A stretch of DNA of 64,000 nt from Kutzneria buriramensis (GTDB taxonomy: Bacteria; Actinomycetota; Actinomycetes; Mycobacteriales; Pseudonocardiaceae), in contig NZ_QUNO01000019.1 of NCBI RefSeq assembly GCF_003387475.1, positions 182,239 through 246,238 on the forward strand. Direction: 5' to 3'. The notes below the pieces were generated by a model that was not told the origin of the DNA, did no database searches, and saw only the letters and a list, made by a program, of their open reading frames with translations. A program made the position numbers and the translations under genes. Shown here in pieces: positions 39,290 through 47,885 of the stretch; the first letter of the stretch is position 1, and every line of letters begins with the position of its first letter.

Positions 39290-39652
39290 ATGGCCTCCAC
39301 GGTGCGAACAAGCCATCGAACGCGATTCCGGCGGGCCGGCCGCGCGGCAGCAGTTGCGGCGCTCGTGGCCGGCGGGCTGACCGCAGGGCTGGCCCCGGCC
39401 GCGCACGCCGACCTGGTGTCCTGCCCGATTCCGGCGTCCGGTGTCAGCACCGACCAGCCCGAAGGCAATTACCTCGACCGCTCGTCGATCGGCGCGAGCG
39501 GCAAGTTCGCGCTCTGCACGTCATCAGGCTGGACGCTGAGTGAGTGCGGCGCCGGATTGTCGGCCCAGCAACTCTCCAACAGCGAGGTCGTCGTCAACAG
39601 CATCGAGTACCGTCAAGCCCTGGCCGTCTGCGACGTCACCCAGCTGTACTGA
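39290..39652 (+). CDS. Small secreted Cys-containing protein
   Basis: This protein of 120 residues has a signal peptide (RAAAVAALVAGGLTAGLAPAAHA) followed by a mature domain of about 80 residues with four Cys (VSCPIP, ALCTSS, SECGAG, AVCDVT), likely forming two disulfides. I do not recognise the family. AGGAG lies upstream of ATG 39290. It is 60 bases downstream of the subtilase gene and may be co-transcribed, perhaps as a partner or inhibitor, which is speculation. Confidence 0.75.
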   Translation: MASTVRTSHRTRFRRAGRAAAVAALVAGGLTAGLAPAAHADLVSCPIPASGVSTDQPEGNYLDRSSIGASGKFALCTSSGWTLSECGAGLSAQQLSNSEVVVNSIEYRQALAVCDVTQLY

Positions 39653-39677
39653 CTGTGAGGTTGAGGAGGCGGCTGGC

Positions 39678-39693
39678 GGGCGGTGAGCCGCCC
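39678..39693. terminator. Hairpin between convergent genes
   Basis: GGGCGG-TGAG-CCGCCC forms a six-base-pair stem with a four-base loop. It sits 26 bases after one stop and 29 bases before the other gene's stop. It can serve both directions. Confidence 0.45.
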
Positions 39694-39721
39694 TGCGGGG
39701 TGTGCCGGTGGTGCGAGGCGG

Positions 39722-40192
39722 TTATCGGGGTTCCAGCAGGAAAACCCGGATCTCGCGCCGGCTCGCCCTGGTCGCGTAGGTGTCGTAGGCGGGCCAGTAG
39801 GCCACCATCTCCCGCCATGCCCGCTCGCGCTCGTCGCCGTCGAGCAGGCGGCCGCGCACCGGCGTCGACCGGCCGTTCGTGGCGACCGTCGCGTTCGCGT
39901 CGGCGAGCAGGTTGGCGGTCCAGGCCGGGTGCTGCCCGCCGCCCCAGTTCGAGCCGACGACCAGGAACCCTTTGCCGTGCCGGACGAACACCAGCGGGAC
40001 CTGGCGGGTCAGACCACTGTGCCGGCCCACCGTGGTCAGCAGCAGCGTGCGCACGCCGAGCGCGGAGCCCAGACCGACCTTTCCTCCGCTGACGCGCAAC
40101 AGCACCCGATCCACCGGCGCCAGCGCCCTGCCGACGGCGGCGTAGGCCTTCGTCTTGCCGATTCCGTAGAACAGGCGTCGAAATTCGATCAC
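39722..40192 (-). CDS. Deazaflavin (F420)-dependent nitroreductase-family protein
   Basis: This protein of 156 residues belongs to the Ddn/nitroreductase-like F420 family of split-barrel proteins. The motifs LLLTTVGRHSGLTRQVPLVF and VVGSNWGGGQHPAWTANLLADANATV are family signatures. Ddn relatives reduce quinones and nitro compounds with F420H2. The GTG start at 40192 begins the conserved N-terminus (IEFRRLFYGIGK). No operon partner is evident. Confidence 0.88.
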   Translation of the reverse strand: MIEFRRLFYGIGKTKAYAAVGRALAPVDRVLLRVSGGKVGLGSALGVRTLLLTTVGRHSGLTRQVPLVFVRHGKGFLVVGSNWGGGQHPAWTANLLADANATVATNGRSTPVRGRLLDGDERERAWREMVAYWPAYDTYATRASRREIRVFLLEPR

Positions 40193-40434
40193 CGCCGAAA
40201 CGTAGCAGGACCTCCTCGTGGAGCTGCCGGGTCACGCCATGAAATCCACAGTGGATGGACAGTCGCGCCAGTGGCACGTACGGGAGTTCCCCGTGCCTGC
40301 CGGTGGCGCGCCTCCTTGATGGATGTATAGCACTATGACTTCAGTGACGAGTGAAAATAGGCTCCCAAAGCCTACAGACGACAACCATCCACGACTGGGA
40401 GACGTGCGGGGGGCCTTCGATATCGGTCACGCGT

Positions 40435-40507
40435 CCGGCTCGACATGGCCACCACGCCGGAACTGATCACGGAAGCAGTCCAGCGGATGACGGCGGCCCC
40501 GACCTGA
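40435..40507 (+). pseudogene. Possible 3' remnant of a PLP-dependent aminotransferase gene
   Basis: The last 24 or so codons before TGA at 40505-40507 read VRLDMATTPELITEAVQRM, very like the C-terminus of class I/II aminotransferases of the MalY type (V-R-L-N-F-A-T-x-P-E-I-L-T-E-A-V). Just upstream, a different frame reads FDIGH, which would also fit, so at least one frameshift is present. The rest of the gene is missing. The flanking 240 bases hold nothing else recognisable. Confidence 0.35.
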
Positions 40508-40522
40508 CAACGGATCCGCTGC

Positions 40523-41347
40523 TCAGTCGTCGTCGGTCTGTGCCGCGGCGGCGATCGGCTCCAGCCCGGCGATCAGCTCGTCGAGTTCGTCCACGTTGAG
40601 CACGTCGTACGCCGGTGCCGCCAGTTCGTCGGTGAGGGCCTCGATCCGCTCCTTGGTCTCCCGGCCGGTGTCGGTGAACCCGCCGGCGTCGTCCACCAGG
40701 CCGCGGGCGCGCAGCCCGTCGACGACGGCGGCCAGCTGTGCGTTGGGCAGGTGGTGGATCCGACCGAACTCCTCCGCCCTCATGCCGAGGGAGAGGGCGA
40801 GCAGGACGTGGGCCTCGGTGCCGCCGATGCCGTGGGCGACGAGAACGGCGTTGTGGCCGTCCCCGCGGTGCTCCCGCAGCAGCGTCGCCGCGTGCCAGAG
40901 CCTGGCCACCGGCTCCTCAGGCACGTGGAGCGCCCGGAGCCCGGCGTAGAGCGCTCGGCCCTCGGTCGGGGCGCTGACTGCTGCTCGGGTGGCGAGGTCG
41001 GCGATCCGGACCAGATCGGGGGACTCGGCGAGTTCCCCGATCCTCTGCCGCAGCGCGGTGGCGCTGCCCCGCTCGCGCACGGCGATCGCCTCCTCGGGGG
41101 TGATCTTCCCCCAGACCCACGGGATGTGGCGGGCCACCTCGCCGTCGGCGAAGTTGTAGAAGACCGCGTGCACCACTTCGGCCGGCGCCAGGCCGAGTGG
41201 CGCGGCGCGGCCGGCGAAGTATCCGTCCCAGTAGTTGCGCATCCCCAGGGCCAGAAACGCCTCGTTCGGCACTTCGGAGTAGGTGACGGTGGCGATCGGC
41301 TCGAGGAGCTCGAACATGCGGTGGACCTTGGCCTGTGGGTGCGACAT
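40523..41347 (-). CDS. SCO6745-family helix-rich protein
   Basis: This protein of 274 residues matches the actinobacterial SCO6745 family (MFELLEPIATVTYSEVPNEAF and MRNYWDGYFAGRAAPLG are diagnostic). A second half beginning around LVAHGIGGTEAHVLLALSLGMR has a winged-helix character (LAAVVDGLRARGLVDDAGGFT, shown approximately). The function of the family is unknown. ATG at 41347 is well placed and the gene stands alone. Confidence 0.85.
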   Translation of the reverse strand: MSHPQAKVHRMFELLEPIATVTYSEVPNEAFLALGMRNYWDGYFAGRAAPLGLAPAEVVHAVFYNFADGEVARHIPWVWGKITPEEAIAVRERGSATALRQRIGELAESPDLVRIADLATRAAVSAPTEGRALYAGLRALHVPEEPVARLWHAATLLREHRGDGHNAVLVAHGIGGTEAHVLLALSLGMRAEEFGRIHHLPNAQLAAVVDGLRARGLVDDAGGFTDTGRETKERIEALTDELAAPAYDVLNVDELDELIAGLEPIAAAAQTDDD

Positions 41348-41580
41348 CGGTCGTCATCTCCTGTGGTCGTGGGTGCCCTGTCACCTGAGCGACGAACAGC
41401 GCGGCCCGGATTCGACAACCTCGGCCGAAGACATTGCCGATGTCTTCGAGAGCGCATGTGCGGTGACTGGCGCCCCGCCGAGGACCTGGTGCAGTCCAGG
41501 CATCGCCGCCGACGACGGCTGGATCTGACACCGGTGCGCCAACCGGCGGCCTGGGGACTGTCGCGGTCGGGGGAGAGATC

Positions 41581-41673
41581 ATGTCACCGCCGAAGGCAGA
41601 CACCCTGCGCACGTCGGAAGTAGCGGACGTCCCCGGCCGGTTGACCGCGAGGATGCGACCGGTGTACACCTGA
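41581..41673 (+). CDS. Possible 30-codon small protein
   Basis: A short frame MSPPKADTLRTSEVADVPG and so on (30 residues) begins 3-10 bases after GGGGGAGAGATC, an unusually good ribosome binding site, and ends just before a LacI-type operator. There is no homology I can name. It may be a real small protein or a chance ORF in the 378-base gap. Confidence 0.3.
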   Translation: MSPPKADTLRTSEVADVPGRLTARMRPVYT

Positions 41674-41679
41674 ACCCGC

Positions 41680-41693
41680 TGTAAACGGTTACA
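41680..41693. promoter_or_regulatory. LacI/CRE-type operator upstream of the PQQ-propeller gene
   Basis: TGTAAACGGTTACA fits the LacI/GalR-family consensus (TGWNANCGNTNWCA) with its central CG. It lies 33-46 bases upstream of the ATG at 41726, in the promoter region. No LacI-family gene is present in the window, so the regulator would act in trans. Confidence 0.5.
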
Positions 41694-41725
41694 TATGTCT
41701 CATCCCGCCGCAGCGAGGAGGAGTT

Positions 41726-43261
41726 ATGCGACCACACGCCCGCAAGAGCCTCGCCGCCATCGCCGCCGCCGGACTGTTGGCGCTCGCCGCGACGCCCGCG
41801 ACGGCAGCCCCCAGGTCAGCCCGCTACGACTGGCCGCAGTTCGCCTTCGACGAGTCGAAATCGGCCGACAACACCAAGGAAACCACCGTGGGGGCGGGCA
41901 ACGTCGCCACCCTCGGCCGCCTGTTCACCACCCCGATCACCGACGTCCCCGACGGCGCGCCGCTGCTGCTCAGCGGGGTGACCACCGCCACCGGTGTTCG
42001 TGATCTCGTGTTCATCCAGGGCGAGCACGGACACCTCAACGCCTACGACGGCCACACCGGCACGCAGGTCTGGTCGACCAGCTTCGGGCCGACCACTGGC
42101 AGCAGCAACACCGGCCCGGCGATCGATCCCGACCGCCAATTCATCTACGTGAACGGGAACGACGGCAACGTGCACAAGGTGCGCGTCGCCGACGGCACCG
42201 AAGTGACCGGAGGAGGCTGGCCGGAGCTGGCCGGCCCGGGCAAGGCAAGCTCCGAACTGACCATCGCCACGGACTCGACCGGCGCCAGCCACCTCTACGC
42301 CTCGAACGAGGGGCACGGCCACATCACCACGATCGATCTCGCCACGGGCAAGCAGCACGTGTTCAGCTTCTCCTGCGCCAACCGCCCCGACATCCACTTC
42401 GGCGCACCCGGCGCGCCCAACGACTGCACGGTGAACGGCCCCGAACCCTGGTCACGCGGACCGTCCTACGACCCGTCGCTGAACCTGCTGTTCCAGATGG
42501 GCGGCACCAACAACGGCACAACCTGGGTGCCCGGCAAGGTGTGGCGGCAGAGCTGGGTGGCGCTGCCACCCGACGGCAGCACCACGCTCCGCGGCGGCGG
42601 CGGATACCCGGTCGACAGCTACACCCCGACGAACTGGGCCGCCACCGTCAAGTCCGACCAGGACATCGGCGCGGGCGGGCTGCTGATCCTGCCGGTCGGG
42701 CTGAGCAAGAAATACCCGCACCTGGGCGTGCAGCCGGGCAAGGACCACAAGATCCGACTGCTGAACCTGGCCGATCTGTCCGGCAAGGGCGGCCCCGGCA
42801 ACCTCGGCGGCGAACTGCAACTGTTCGACTTCCCGCAGATGGGCCTGATGCGCTCGCAGGGCGCCGTGTGGACCGACCCTCGCAGCGGCGCCGTCTGGGT
42901 GCTCGTCCCGGGCGGGAACGGCATCGCCGGATTCCAGATCGCGGTCGATACCGCGGGCGTGCCGAGCCTTCGACTGAAGTGGTTCAACGCCACGAGTTGG
43001 ACCACTTCGGCCTTCGTGGCCAACGGTGTGCTGTACGCGGCCAACGGCGGCGGTGAGCACACCGACAAGCTCACCAAGCACCAGGTTCAAGCCATCGATC
43101 CGACGACCGGAAAGGTGCTCTGGGCGGGCGACATCGGCCAACACCACTGGTCGAGTCCCATCCTGGCCAACGGCACGCTGTACATGGTGGACGGCAACTC
43201 CGGTGGCTTCGGCACCGGCACGGCGGGCAACCTGATCGCCTGGTCGCCGGGCGGGAAATAG
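41726..43261 (+). CDS. Secreted PQQ-type beta-propeller protein
   Basis: This protein of 511 residues has a signal peptide (SLAAIAAAGLLALAATPATAA) followed by repeated propeller blades with the W/F-x-x-x-G turns of PQQ-enzyme repeats (for example HLNAYDGHTGTQVWST and HQVQAIDPTTGKVLWAG). The mature start YDWPQFAFD is characteristic. No haem or clear PQQ-calcium site is visible, so it may be a sugar- or polymer-binding propeller rather than a dehydrogenase. The ribosome binding site GAGGAGGAG is strong. A LacI-type operator upstream suggests carbohydrate control. A 15-base-pair hairpin follows. Confidence 0.8.
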   Translation: MRPHARKSLAAIAAAGLLALAATPATAAPRSARYDWPQFAFDESKSADNTKETTVGAGNVATLGRLFTTPITDVPDGAPLLLSGVTTATGVRDLVFIQGEHGHLNAYDGHTGTQVWSTSFGPTTGSSNTGPAIDPDRQFIYVNGNDGNVHKVRVADGTEVTGGGWPELAGPGKASSELTIATDSTGASHLYASNEGHGHITTIDLATGKQHVFSFSCANRPDIHFGAPGAPNDCTVNGPEPWSRGPSYDPSLNLLFQMGGTNNGTTWVPGKVWRQSWVALPPDGSTTLRGGGGYPVDSYTPTNWAATVKSDQDIGAGGLLILPVGLSKKYPHLGVQPGKDHKIRLLNLADLSGKGGPGNLGGELQLFDFPQMGLMRSQGAVWTDPRSGAVWVLVPGGNGIAGFQIAVDTAGVPSLRLKWFNATSWTTSAFVANGVLYAANGGGEHTDKLTKHQVQAIDPTTGKVLWAGDIGQHHWSSPILANGTLYMVDGNSGGFGTGTAGNLIAWSPGGK

Positions 43262-43272
43262 CGCATCACCCG

Positions 43273-43306
43273 AAGTTGGTCCGTCGCCCTCGCGACGGAC
43301 CAACTT
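43273..43306 (+). terminator. Perfect 15-base-pair hairpin terminator
   Basis: Positions 43273-43287 pair perfectly with 43292-43306 around a four-base loop, 12 bases after the stop of the propeller gene, followed by TGTT. This is one of the clearest terminators in the window. Confidence 0.8.
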
Positions 43307-43404
43307 TGTTGCGACCACTGCTCCTCACCGATGGCACACACGCGTCGATGGCGCCCTTTGGCCGCTCGCGATCGGGAGTCCGCCCTGAACGGGGGAGCGT
43401 CTCG

Positions 43405-44862
43405 GTGGTCGTGAGTATGGACACTGTGTCGATGACTGTCCTGGTGCAGGAACGCGGCGCGGTCGAAGGTGTCGGACTCTCCCGCGCCGAGCGGGTCGCT
43501 CGCGGCAAGGCGGCCCGGGCGAGGGTCCCTCGCTCGAGCCATGCCGAGTTCGTGCGGGATTCCGCCGGGCCGTCGCCGCTGGAACTGCTGGCAAGGCAGG
43601 ACGAGTCGCGGATTCCGGATCTGGTGCCGATCCGCTACGGGCGGATGGCGGTCTCGGCGTTCACGTACTTCCGGGGCGCGGCGCTGCCGATGGCCGCCGA
43701 TCTGGCCGCCACCCCGCGCGGCGGCCTGTCGGTCCAGGTGTGTGGGGACGCTCATCTGATGAACTTCGGCGTGTTCGCCTCGCCCGAGCGCCGGCTGGTC
43801 TTCGATATCAACGACTTCGACGAGACGTTGCCGGGGCCGTGGGAGTGGGACGTCAAACGGCTGGCGGCAAGCCTGGAGATCGCGGGCAGGTCCAACGGCT
43901 ACCCGACGAAGCGTCGCCGCGGCATCGTCGTGGCCGCGGTTGCCGAGTACCGTCGGGCGATGCGTGCTTTCGCGAGCGCCACCGCGCTCGACGTCTGGTA
44001 TGCCCACGCCGACGTCGACATGGTACGCACCGTCTACGCGCAGAACCTGAGCGCGGCGAGCCGCAAGAAGCTGGACGGCAACCTCGCCAGGGTTCGCACG
44101 AAGAACAATCTCGGCGCGCTGCGCCAGTTCACCGAGGCGTCCGACGGCGGGTTGCGGATCGTCTCCGAAGCTCACCGCGTGGTCCGAGTCGACGAGATCG
44201 CCGACCCCGGCCAGGACCCGCAGGAATTGCGAGCACGGCTCGGCGAGGTGCTGGCGGCGTATCGGGAGACGCTGGAGCCGGAGCGCCGTGCGCTGCTCGA
44301 CCGGTATTCCTACGTGGACCTCGCACGCAAGATCGTCGGAGTCGGCAGCGTCGGCACACGCTGTTGGATGGTGTTGATGCTGGGTGTCGACAACCAGGAT
44401 CCCCTTTTCCTCCAGGCAAAGGAGGCCGGTCCCTCGGTGCTGGAGGAGTTCCTGGCGCCGAGCCGTTTCGACAACGCCGGGCAGCGTGTCGTGACGGGGC
44501 AGCGTCTCATGCAGACGGTGAGCGACATCTTCCTCGGCTGGGTCAGGGTCGCCGGATTCGACAGCCAGTCGCGCGACTTCTACCTGCGGCAGTTGCGCGA
44601 CTGGAAGGGCTCGGCCGAGATCGACGGGATGCTGTGGCCCAACATGACCGATTACGGCCGCCTCTGCGGCTGGACCCTGGCTCGCGCGCACGCCCGGTCC
44701 GGCGACCCGATCGCGATCGGGTCGTACCTCGGCTCGGCATCGGTGTTCGACGAGGCGGTCGCGGAATTCGCTGCGGCGTACGCCGATCAGAACGAGCGTG
44801 ACCACGCCGCACTGCTCGCCGCCATCGCGTCGGGTGCCGTGCGGGCCGACACCGACACCTGA
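43405..44862 (+). CDS. DUF2252-family protein
   Basis: This protein of about 485 residues matches DUF2252, a kinase-like-fold family common in actinobacteria: VPIRYGRMAVSAFTYFRGAA, CGDAHLMNFGVFASPERR, and FDINDFDETLPGPWEWDVKRLAASLE (shown in parts). The CGDAHLMNFG and FDINDFDE motifs resemble the catalytic HxD/DFD motifs of aminoglycoside-kinase-like proteins, but activity is unknown. The GTG at 43405, 7 bases after GGGGGAG, is chosen because the frame further upstream runs through the terminator hairpin. Confidence 0.88.
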   Translation: MVVSMDTVSMTVLVQERGAVEGVGLSRAERVARGKAARARVPRSSHAEFVRDSAGPSPLELLARQDESRIPDLVPIRYGRMAVSAFTYFRGAALPMAADLAATPRGGLSVQVCGDAHLMNFGVFASPERRLVFDINDFDETLPGPWEWDVKRLAASLEIAGRSNGYPTKRRRGIVVAAVAEYRRAMRAFASATALDVWYAHADVDMVRTVYAQNLSAASRKKLDGNLARVRTKNNLGALRQFTEASDGGLRIVSEAHRVVRVDEIADPGQDPQELRARLGEVLAAYRETLEPERRALLDRYSYVDLARKIVGVGSVGTRCWMVLMLGVDNQDPLFLQAKEAGPSVLEEFLAPSRFDNAGQRVVTGQRLMQTVSDIFLGWVRVAGFDSQSRDFYLRQLRDWKGSAEIDGMLWPNMTDYGRLCGWTLARAHARSGDPIAIGSYLGSASVFDEAVAEFAAAYADQNERDHAALLAAIASGAVRADTDT

Positions 44863-44952
44863 GGCCACCTGATGGCGCGGTCACCCGCCGCAGTCATCAC
44901 CGGCGGCTAATTGGTAAAGGAACCATTACCGACGCTGCTCCGTTGTCCTGTC

Positions 44953-45525
44953 ATGACGGAGGGACTCATCATCGAGCTCGGCGACCGGGACATGATGGTC
45001 GTCGCCGGTCTACCCGGCGCGGGCAAGAGCACCATGCTCGGTCACGCCGCCGGCGCCCTTGCAGTGCTCGACTCCGACGAGGTCCGCGGGAGACTGCGCA
45101 CCGCGCTGCCGGCCGCCACGCCGTACCGCTACTACCGGCCGATCGTCCATGTGTGGCACAGATTCCGGGTGGCCGCGGCGGCGGCGTTCGGGCGCGGTCC
45201 GGTTGTGGTGCACGAGCCGTCAACCCGCGCGACGACGCGGGCGTGGCTCGCCGTGCTCGGCGCGGTCACCCGGCGTCCGGTTCGCATGCTCTGGCTCGAC
45301 GTCACCGCCGAGGAGGCGATCGCCGGCCAGCGCGGGCGCGGCCGTGTCCTGCGCGCACGCAGTTTCGAACGGCACGCGCGTCGAGCCGCGCGCATGCGTG
45401 AAGCCCTGCTGGCCGAACGGGTTCCGCCCGGCTGGCGCAGTGCCCAGATACTCACGCGGTCCGCCGCCGACACGGCCGCCCTCGTCGGATCGCCAGGTGG
45501 ACGGGAGCGTCTGCGCCCGACGTGA
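44953..45525 (+). CDS. AAA/zeta-toxin-like P-loop kinase
   Basis: This protein of 190 residues has a Walker A GLPGAGKST near residue 20 and an overall shape of small nucleotide- or sugar-type kinases (the zeta-toxin/chloramphenicol-phosphotransferase group). VLDSDEVRGRLR is the likely substrate-binding loop and RGRGRVLRARSFERHARR a basic lid. There is no partner antitoxin gene nearby, so a toxin role is not supported. An imperfect inverted repeat (TTGGTAAAGGAACCATTACC) lies in its promoter. Confidence 0.75.
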   Translation: MTEGLIIELGDRDMMVVAGLPGAGKSTMLGHAAGALAVLDSDEVRGRLRTALPAATPYRYYRPIVHVWHRFRVAAAAAFGRGPVVVHEPSTRATTRAWLAVLGAVTRRPVRMLWLDVTAEEAIAGQRGRGRVLRARSFERHARRAARMREALLAERVPPGWRSAQILTRSAADTAALVGSPGGRERLRPT

Positions 45526-45593
45526 CCTGGTAGTGGGCCACACACGCGCGTTGGGGTGGTGCGGCGGCCCGCCGACTGGGCTTGGGCCGGCGC

Positions 45594-46223
45594 TCACGCG
45601 CGGGTGTCCGCATCGATACGGGTCATGGCCATGGCGGCCGCTCTGACCAGCGGTGCCTGGTCGGTGCGGGGGCCGGTCTGGTGGTAGTGCATCGACAGCA
45701 CGCCGAGGATGCCGCCGTGCTCATCGAGCAACGGGTAGGTCTGCACCGCCCGCGAACCAGCCGCGAGCATCACCTCACGGGTCTGCTGGCCGGCGAAGAT
45801 GGGACTGGTCGCGACGTCGTCGACCAGCACCGGGTCGCCGGTCGCGAGGGCTCGGGCGCACGCGGACGGCATGTCGGCCTCGACGGTGGCGAAGTACGCG
45901 AGGAAGGCCGGTGCGAAGCCGACGTGCTGGTCCAGGCTCAGGATCCTGCTCGTGCGGTCGTAGGTCTGCAGATCGCAGGCGTCCGCCCTGGCGTGGCTCT
46001 GAGCGGTGGCGACGATGGCCGCGTGCAGGACCGCACGGTCGGCGAGGGCGAGGAAATCGTCGGCGGCCAGTGTGCCGGGGTCGGTGCGCAGCCGGTCGCG
46101 GAAGCTCTTGACGATCGCCCGGCGGCTGGCGCGGATCTCGGCGTCGATCACCCTCTGGTGGGCTCGGCGGAGCGCGTCATGCATGTTGAGGACCAAGTGC
46201 CGTGTCCTGCTTGGGTCGATCAA
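45594..46223 (-). CDS. GAF-domain sensory protein
   Basis: This protein of about 209 residues begins with helices (MHDALRRAHQRVIDAEI) followed by a GAF-like domain (about 60-200, with AAGSRAVQTYPLLDEHGGILGVLSMHYH). It lacks an output domain. Start TTG at 46223 has GGAGG 10 bases upstream; ATG further in is the alternative. It follows the histidine-kinase gene by 27 bases on the same strand, so it may be a third component of that signalling operon. Confidence 0.75.
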   Translation of the reverse strand: MIDPSRTRHLVLNMHDALRRAHQRVIDAEIRASRRAIVKSFRDRLRTDPGTLAADDFLALADRAVLHAAIVATAQSHARADACDLQTYDRTSRILSLDQHVGFAPAFLAYFATVEADMPSACARALATGDPVLVDDVATSPIFAGQQTREVMLAAGSRAVQTYPLLDEHGGILGVLSMHYHQTGPRTDQAPLVRAAAMAMTRIDADTRA

Positions 46224-46250
46224 CTGGTCACCGCCTCCGATGGGCCGTCG

Positions 46251-47885
46251 TCACGGACTGCGGGTGCCGACCCCCTGCGCCAGCAGGGTGTCCAGGTCGG
46301 CGAGGTTGAGTGGTTTGGCGAAGTGGGCGTCGAACCCGGCCGCGCGGCTGCGTTCCCGATCGGTGTCCTGGCTGAAGCCGGAGACCGCCACCAGCAGGGA
46401 GTTCCGGTGCAGCCTGCCCTGACGCAGGCGCCGGGCGATCTCGTAGCCGTCGATGTCCTCCCCGAGGGCGAGATCGCACAGGATGACGTCGAACGGCGTG
46501 GAACCCGCGATCGCCAGCGCATCGCCCGCGGTGGTGGCCACGGTGACCGCGTTGCCCCGGCGCCGCAGCATGGTCGCGTACATCTCGGCCAGGTCGACGT
46601 TGTCGTCCACCAGCAGCATGCACAGCGCCTGGTGACCGGGATGCTCCTCGGCCTGGGGAACGGGTTTGGCGGTGAGCGGGAGGCGGACGGTGAAGGTGGC
46701 GCCGGTGCCCGCTCCGGCGCTGTCCGCGCTGACCTCCCCGTCGTGCAGCTCCGCGATGCCGCGGACGATGGCGAGTCCGAGCCCGAGTCCGTTCGGCGTG
46801 TCGGCGCCGGAGTCGACCCGCATGAACGGGTCGAACAGAGTGTCGGCCAGCGCCGGGTCGAACCCGGGACCGGTGTCGCGGACCCGCAGATGTGCCTGGC
46901 CGTCCCGGATCTCGAGGTGCACGGTGACCACGGCGGTGTCCTCGGTGTGCTTGCGCGCGTTGTCCAGCAGGTTGGTCAGCATCTGACCGAGGCGAACGGG
47001 GTCGCCGTCGATCATCACCGGCTCCTCGGGGAGTGTGATCACGGGCCGGGCCAGGTGCGCGGGCAGGTCGTCCAGCGCGGCATGGACGAGGGCGCGCAGG
47101 TCCAGCGGGTGGCGGGTGGCGCGCAGGTTGCCCGTGACGACGCGGGCCGCGTCGAGCAGATCGCCGGTGAGGCGGCTGAGCGCCGTGAGCTGGCGTTCCA
47201 GCACCGTGTGGGCGTGGTGGCCGGCGACGTCCAGGCCCAGCACGTCCAGCGCGGCGCTCGCGGACGCGAGCGGGTTGCGAAGTTCGTGGGACAGCATGGC
47301 GATGAACCGGTCCTTGGCCTGCTGCTGGGCGCGCAGCTCCGCGGTGGCGACGGCGAGTGCGGCGTTGGCCGCGCGCAGCTGCTGGTTGGCCTCCTGCAAC
47401 TCGCGTGCCCGGGAGAACAGGTCCGCCTCCATCTGCTCCAACTGCGCCGCCGCGCGTTCCCGGTCCTCCTCACGCAGGTTGACCAGTTCGGTGACGTCCT
47501 GGACCCGGTGCACGATGAGCACCACTCGACCCGCGTCGTCCAGGATCGGGCTGTTGATGGGGCTCCAGTACCGCACGACGAACCGGCCGTCCGGTTCGCG
47601 GATGTCGTAGCGCTGTAGTGCCATCGCGTCCGCCCGCCGTGTCTCCACCACGGTCTGCAGCGAACGCCGCAGGTTGCGGACGCCGTTGGCGTTCGGGTTG
47701 TCCGGGTTGTCCGGGAACACCTCGAACATCGGCCGGCCGGCGACCTCGGCCGGGTCGATCATGGTGGCCCGCGCGTAGGCGTTGTTGATGGTGACGATGG
47801 TGAAATCGGCCGTCATCAGCAGGTACGGGGACGGCAGGTGCTCGAACAGACGCCGGTAGTCCAGGCCCGCGAACTCGGTGGTCAT
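46251..47885 (-). CDS. PAS-containing hybrid sensor histidine kinase
   Basis: This protein of 544 residues has an N-terminal PAS domain (about 10-135), a coiled-coil linker (AAQLEQMEADLFSRARELQEANQQL, in part), an HisKA dimerisation domain with the phospho-His in MLSHELRNPLAS, and a HATPase domain (NLLDNARKH, GLGLGLAIV). It ends in a receiver domain (LLVDDNVDLAEM, with Asp in ILCDLALG). It is a hybrid kinase that can phosphorylate its own receiver as well as the response regulator encoded upstream. ATG at 47885 overlaps the regulator stop by ATGA. Confidence 0.9.
   Translation of the reverse strand: MTTEFAGLDYRRLFEHLPSPYLLMTADFTIVTINNAYARATMIDPAEVAGRPMFEVFPDNPDNPNANGVRNLRRSLQTVVETRRADAMALQRYDIREPDGRFVVRYWSPINSPILDDAGRVVLIVHRVQDVTELVNLREEDRERAAAQLEQMEADLFSRARELQEANQQLRAANAALAVATAELRAQQQAKDRFIAMLSHELRNPLASASAALDVLGLDVAGHHAHTVLERQLTALSRLTGDLLDAARVVTGNLRATRHPLDLRALVHAALDDLPAHLARPVITLPEEPVMIDGDPVRLGQMLTNLLDNARKHTEDTAVVTVHLEIRDGQAHLRVRDTGPGFDPALADTLFDPFMRVDSGADTPNGLGLGLAIVRGIAELHDGEVSADSAGAGTGATFTVRLPLTAKPVPQAEEHPGHQALCMLLVDDNVDLAEMYATMLRRRGNAVTVATTAGDALAIAGSTPFDVILCDLALGEDIDGYEIARRLRQGRLHRNSLLVAVSGFSQDTDRERSRAAGFDAHFAKPLNLADLDTLLAQGVGTRSP

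Noticed and set aside
44953..45525. Toxin of a toxin-antitoxin pair (zeta-like)
   Set aside because: The P-loop resembles zeta toxins, but there is no small antitoxin gene adjacent and the promoter is stand-alone.
45582..47618. Plus-strand 678-codon frame opposite the GAF and histidine-kinase genes
   Set aside because: It is a shadow of the minus-strand kinase, whose HisKA, HATPase and receiver motifs are all present.
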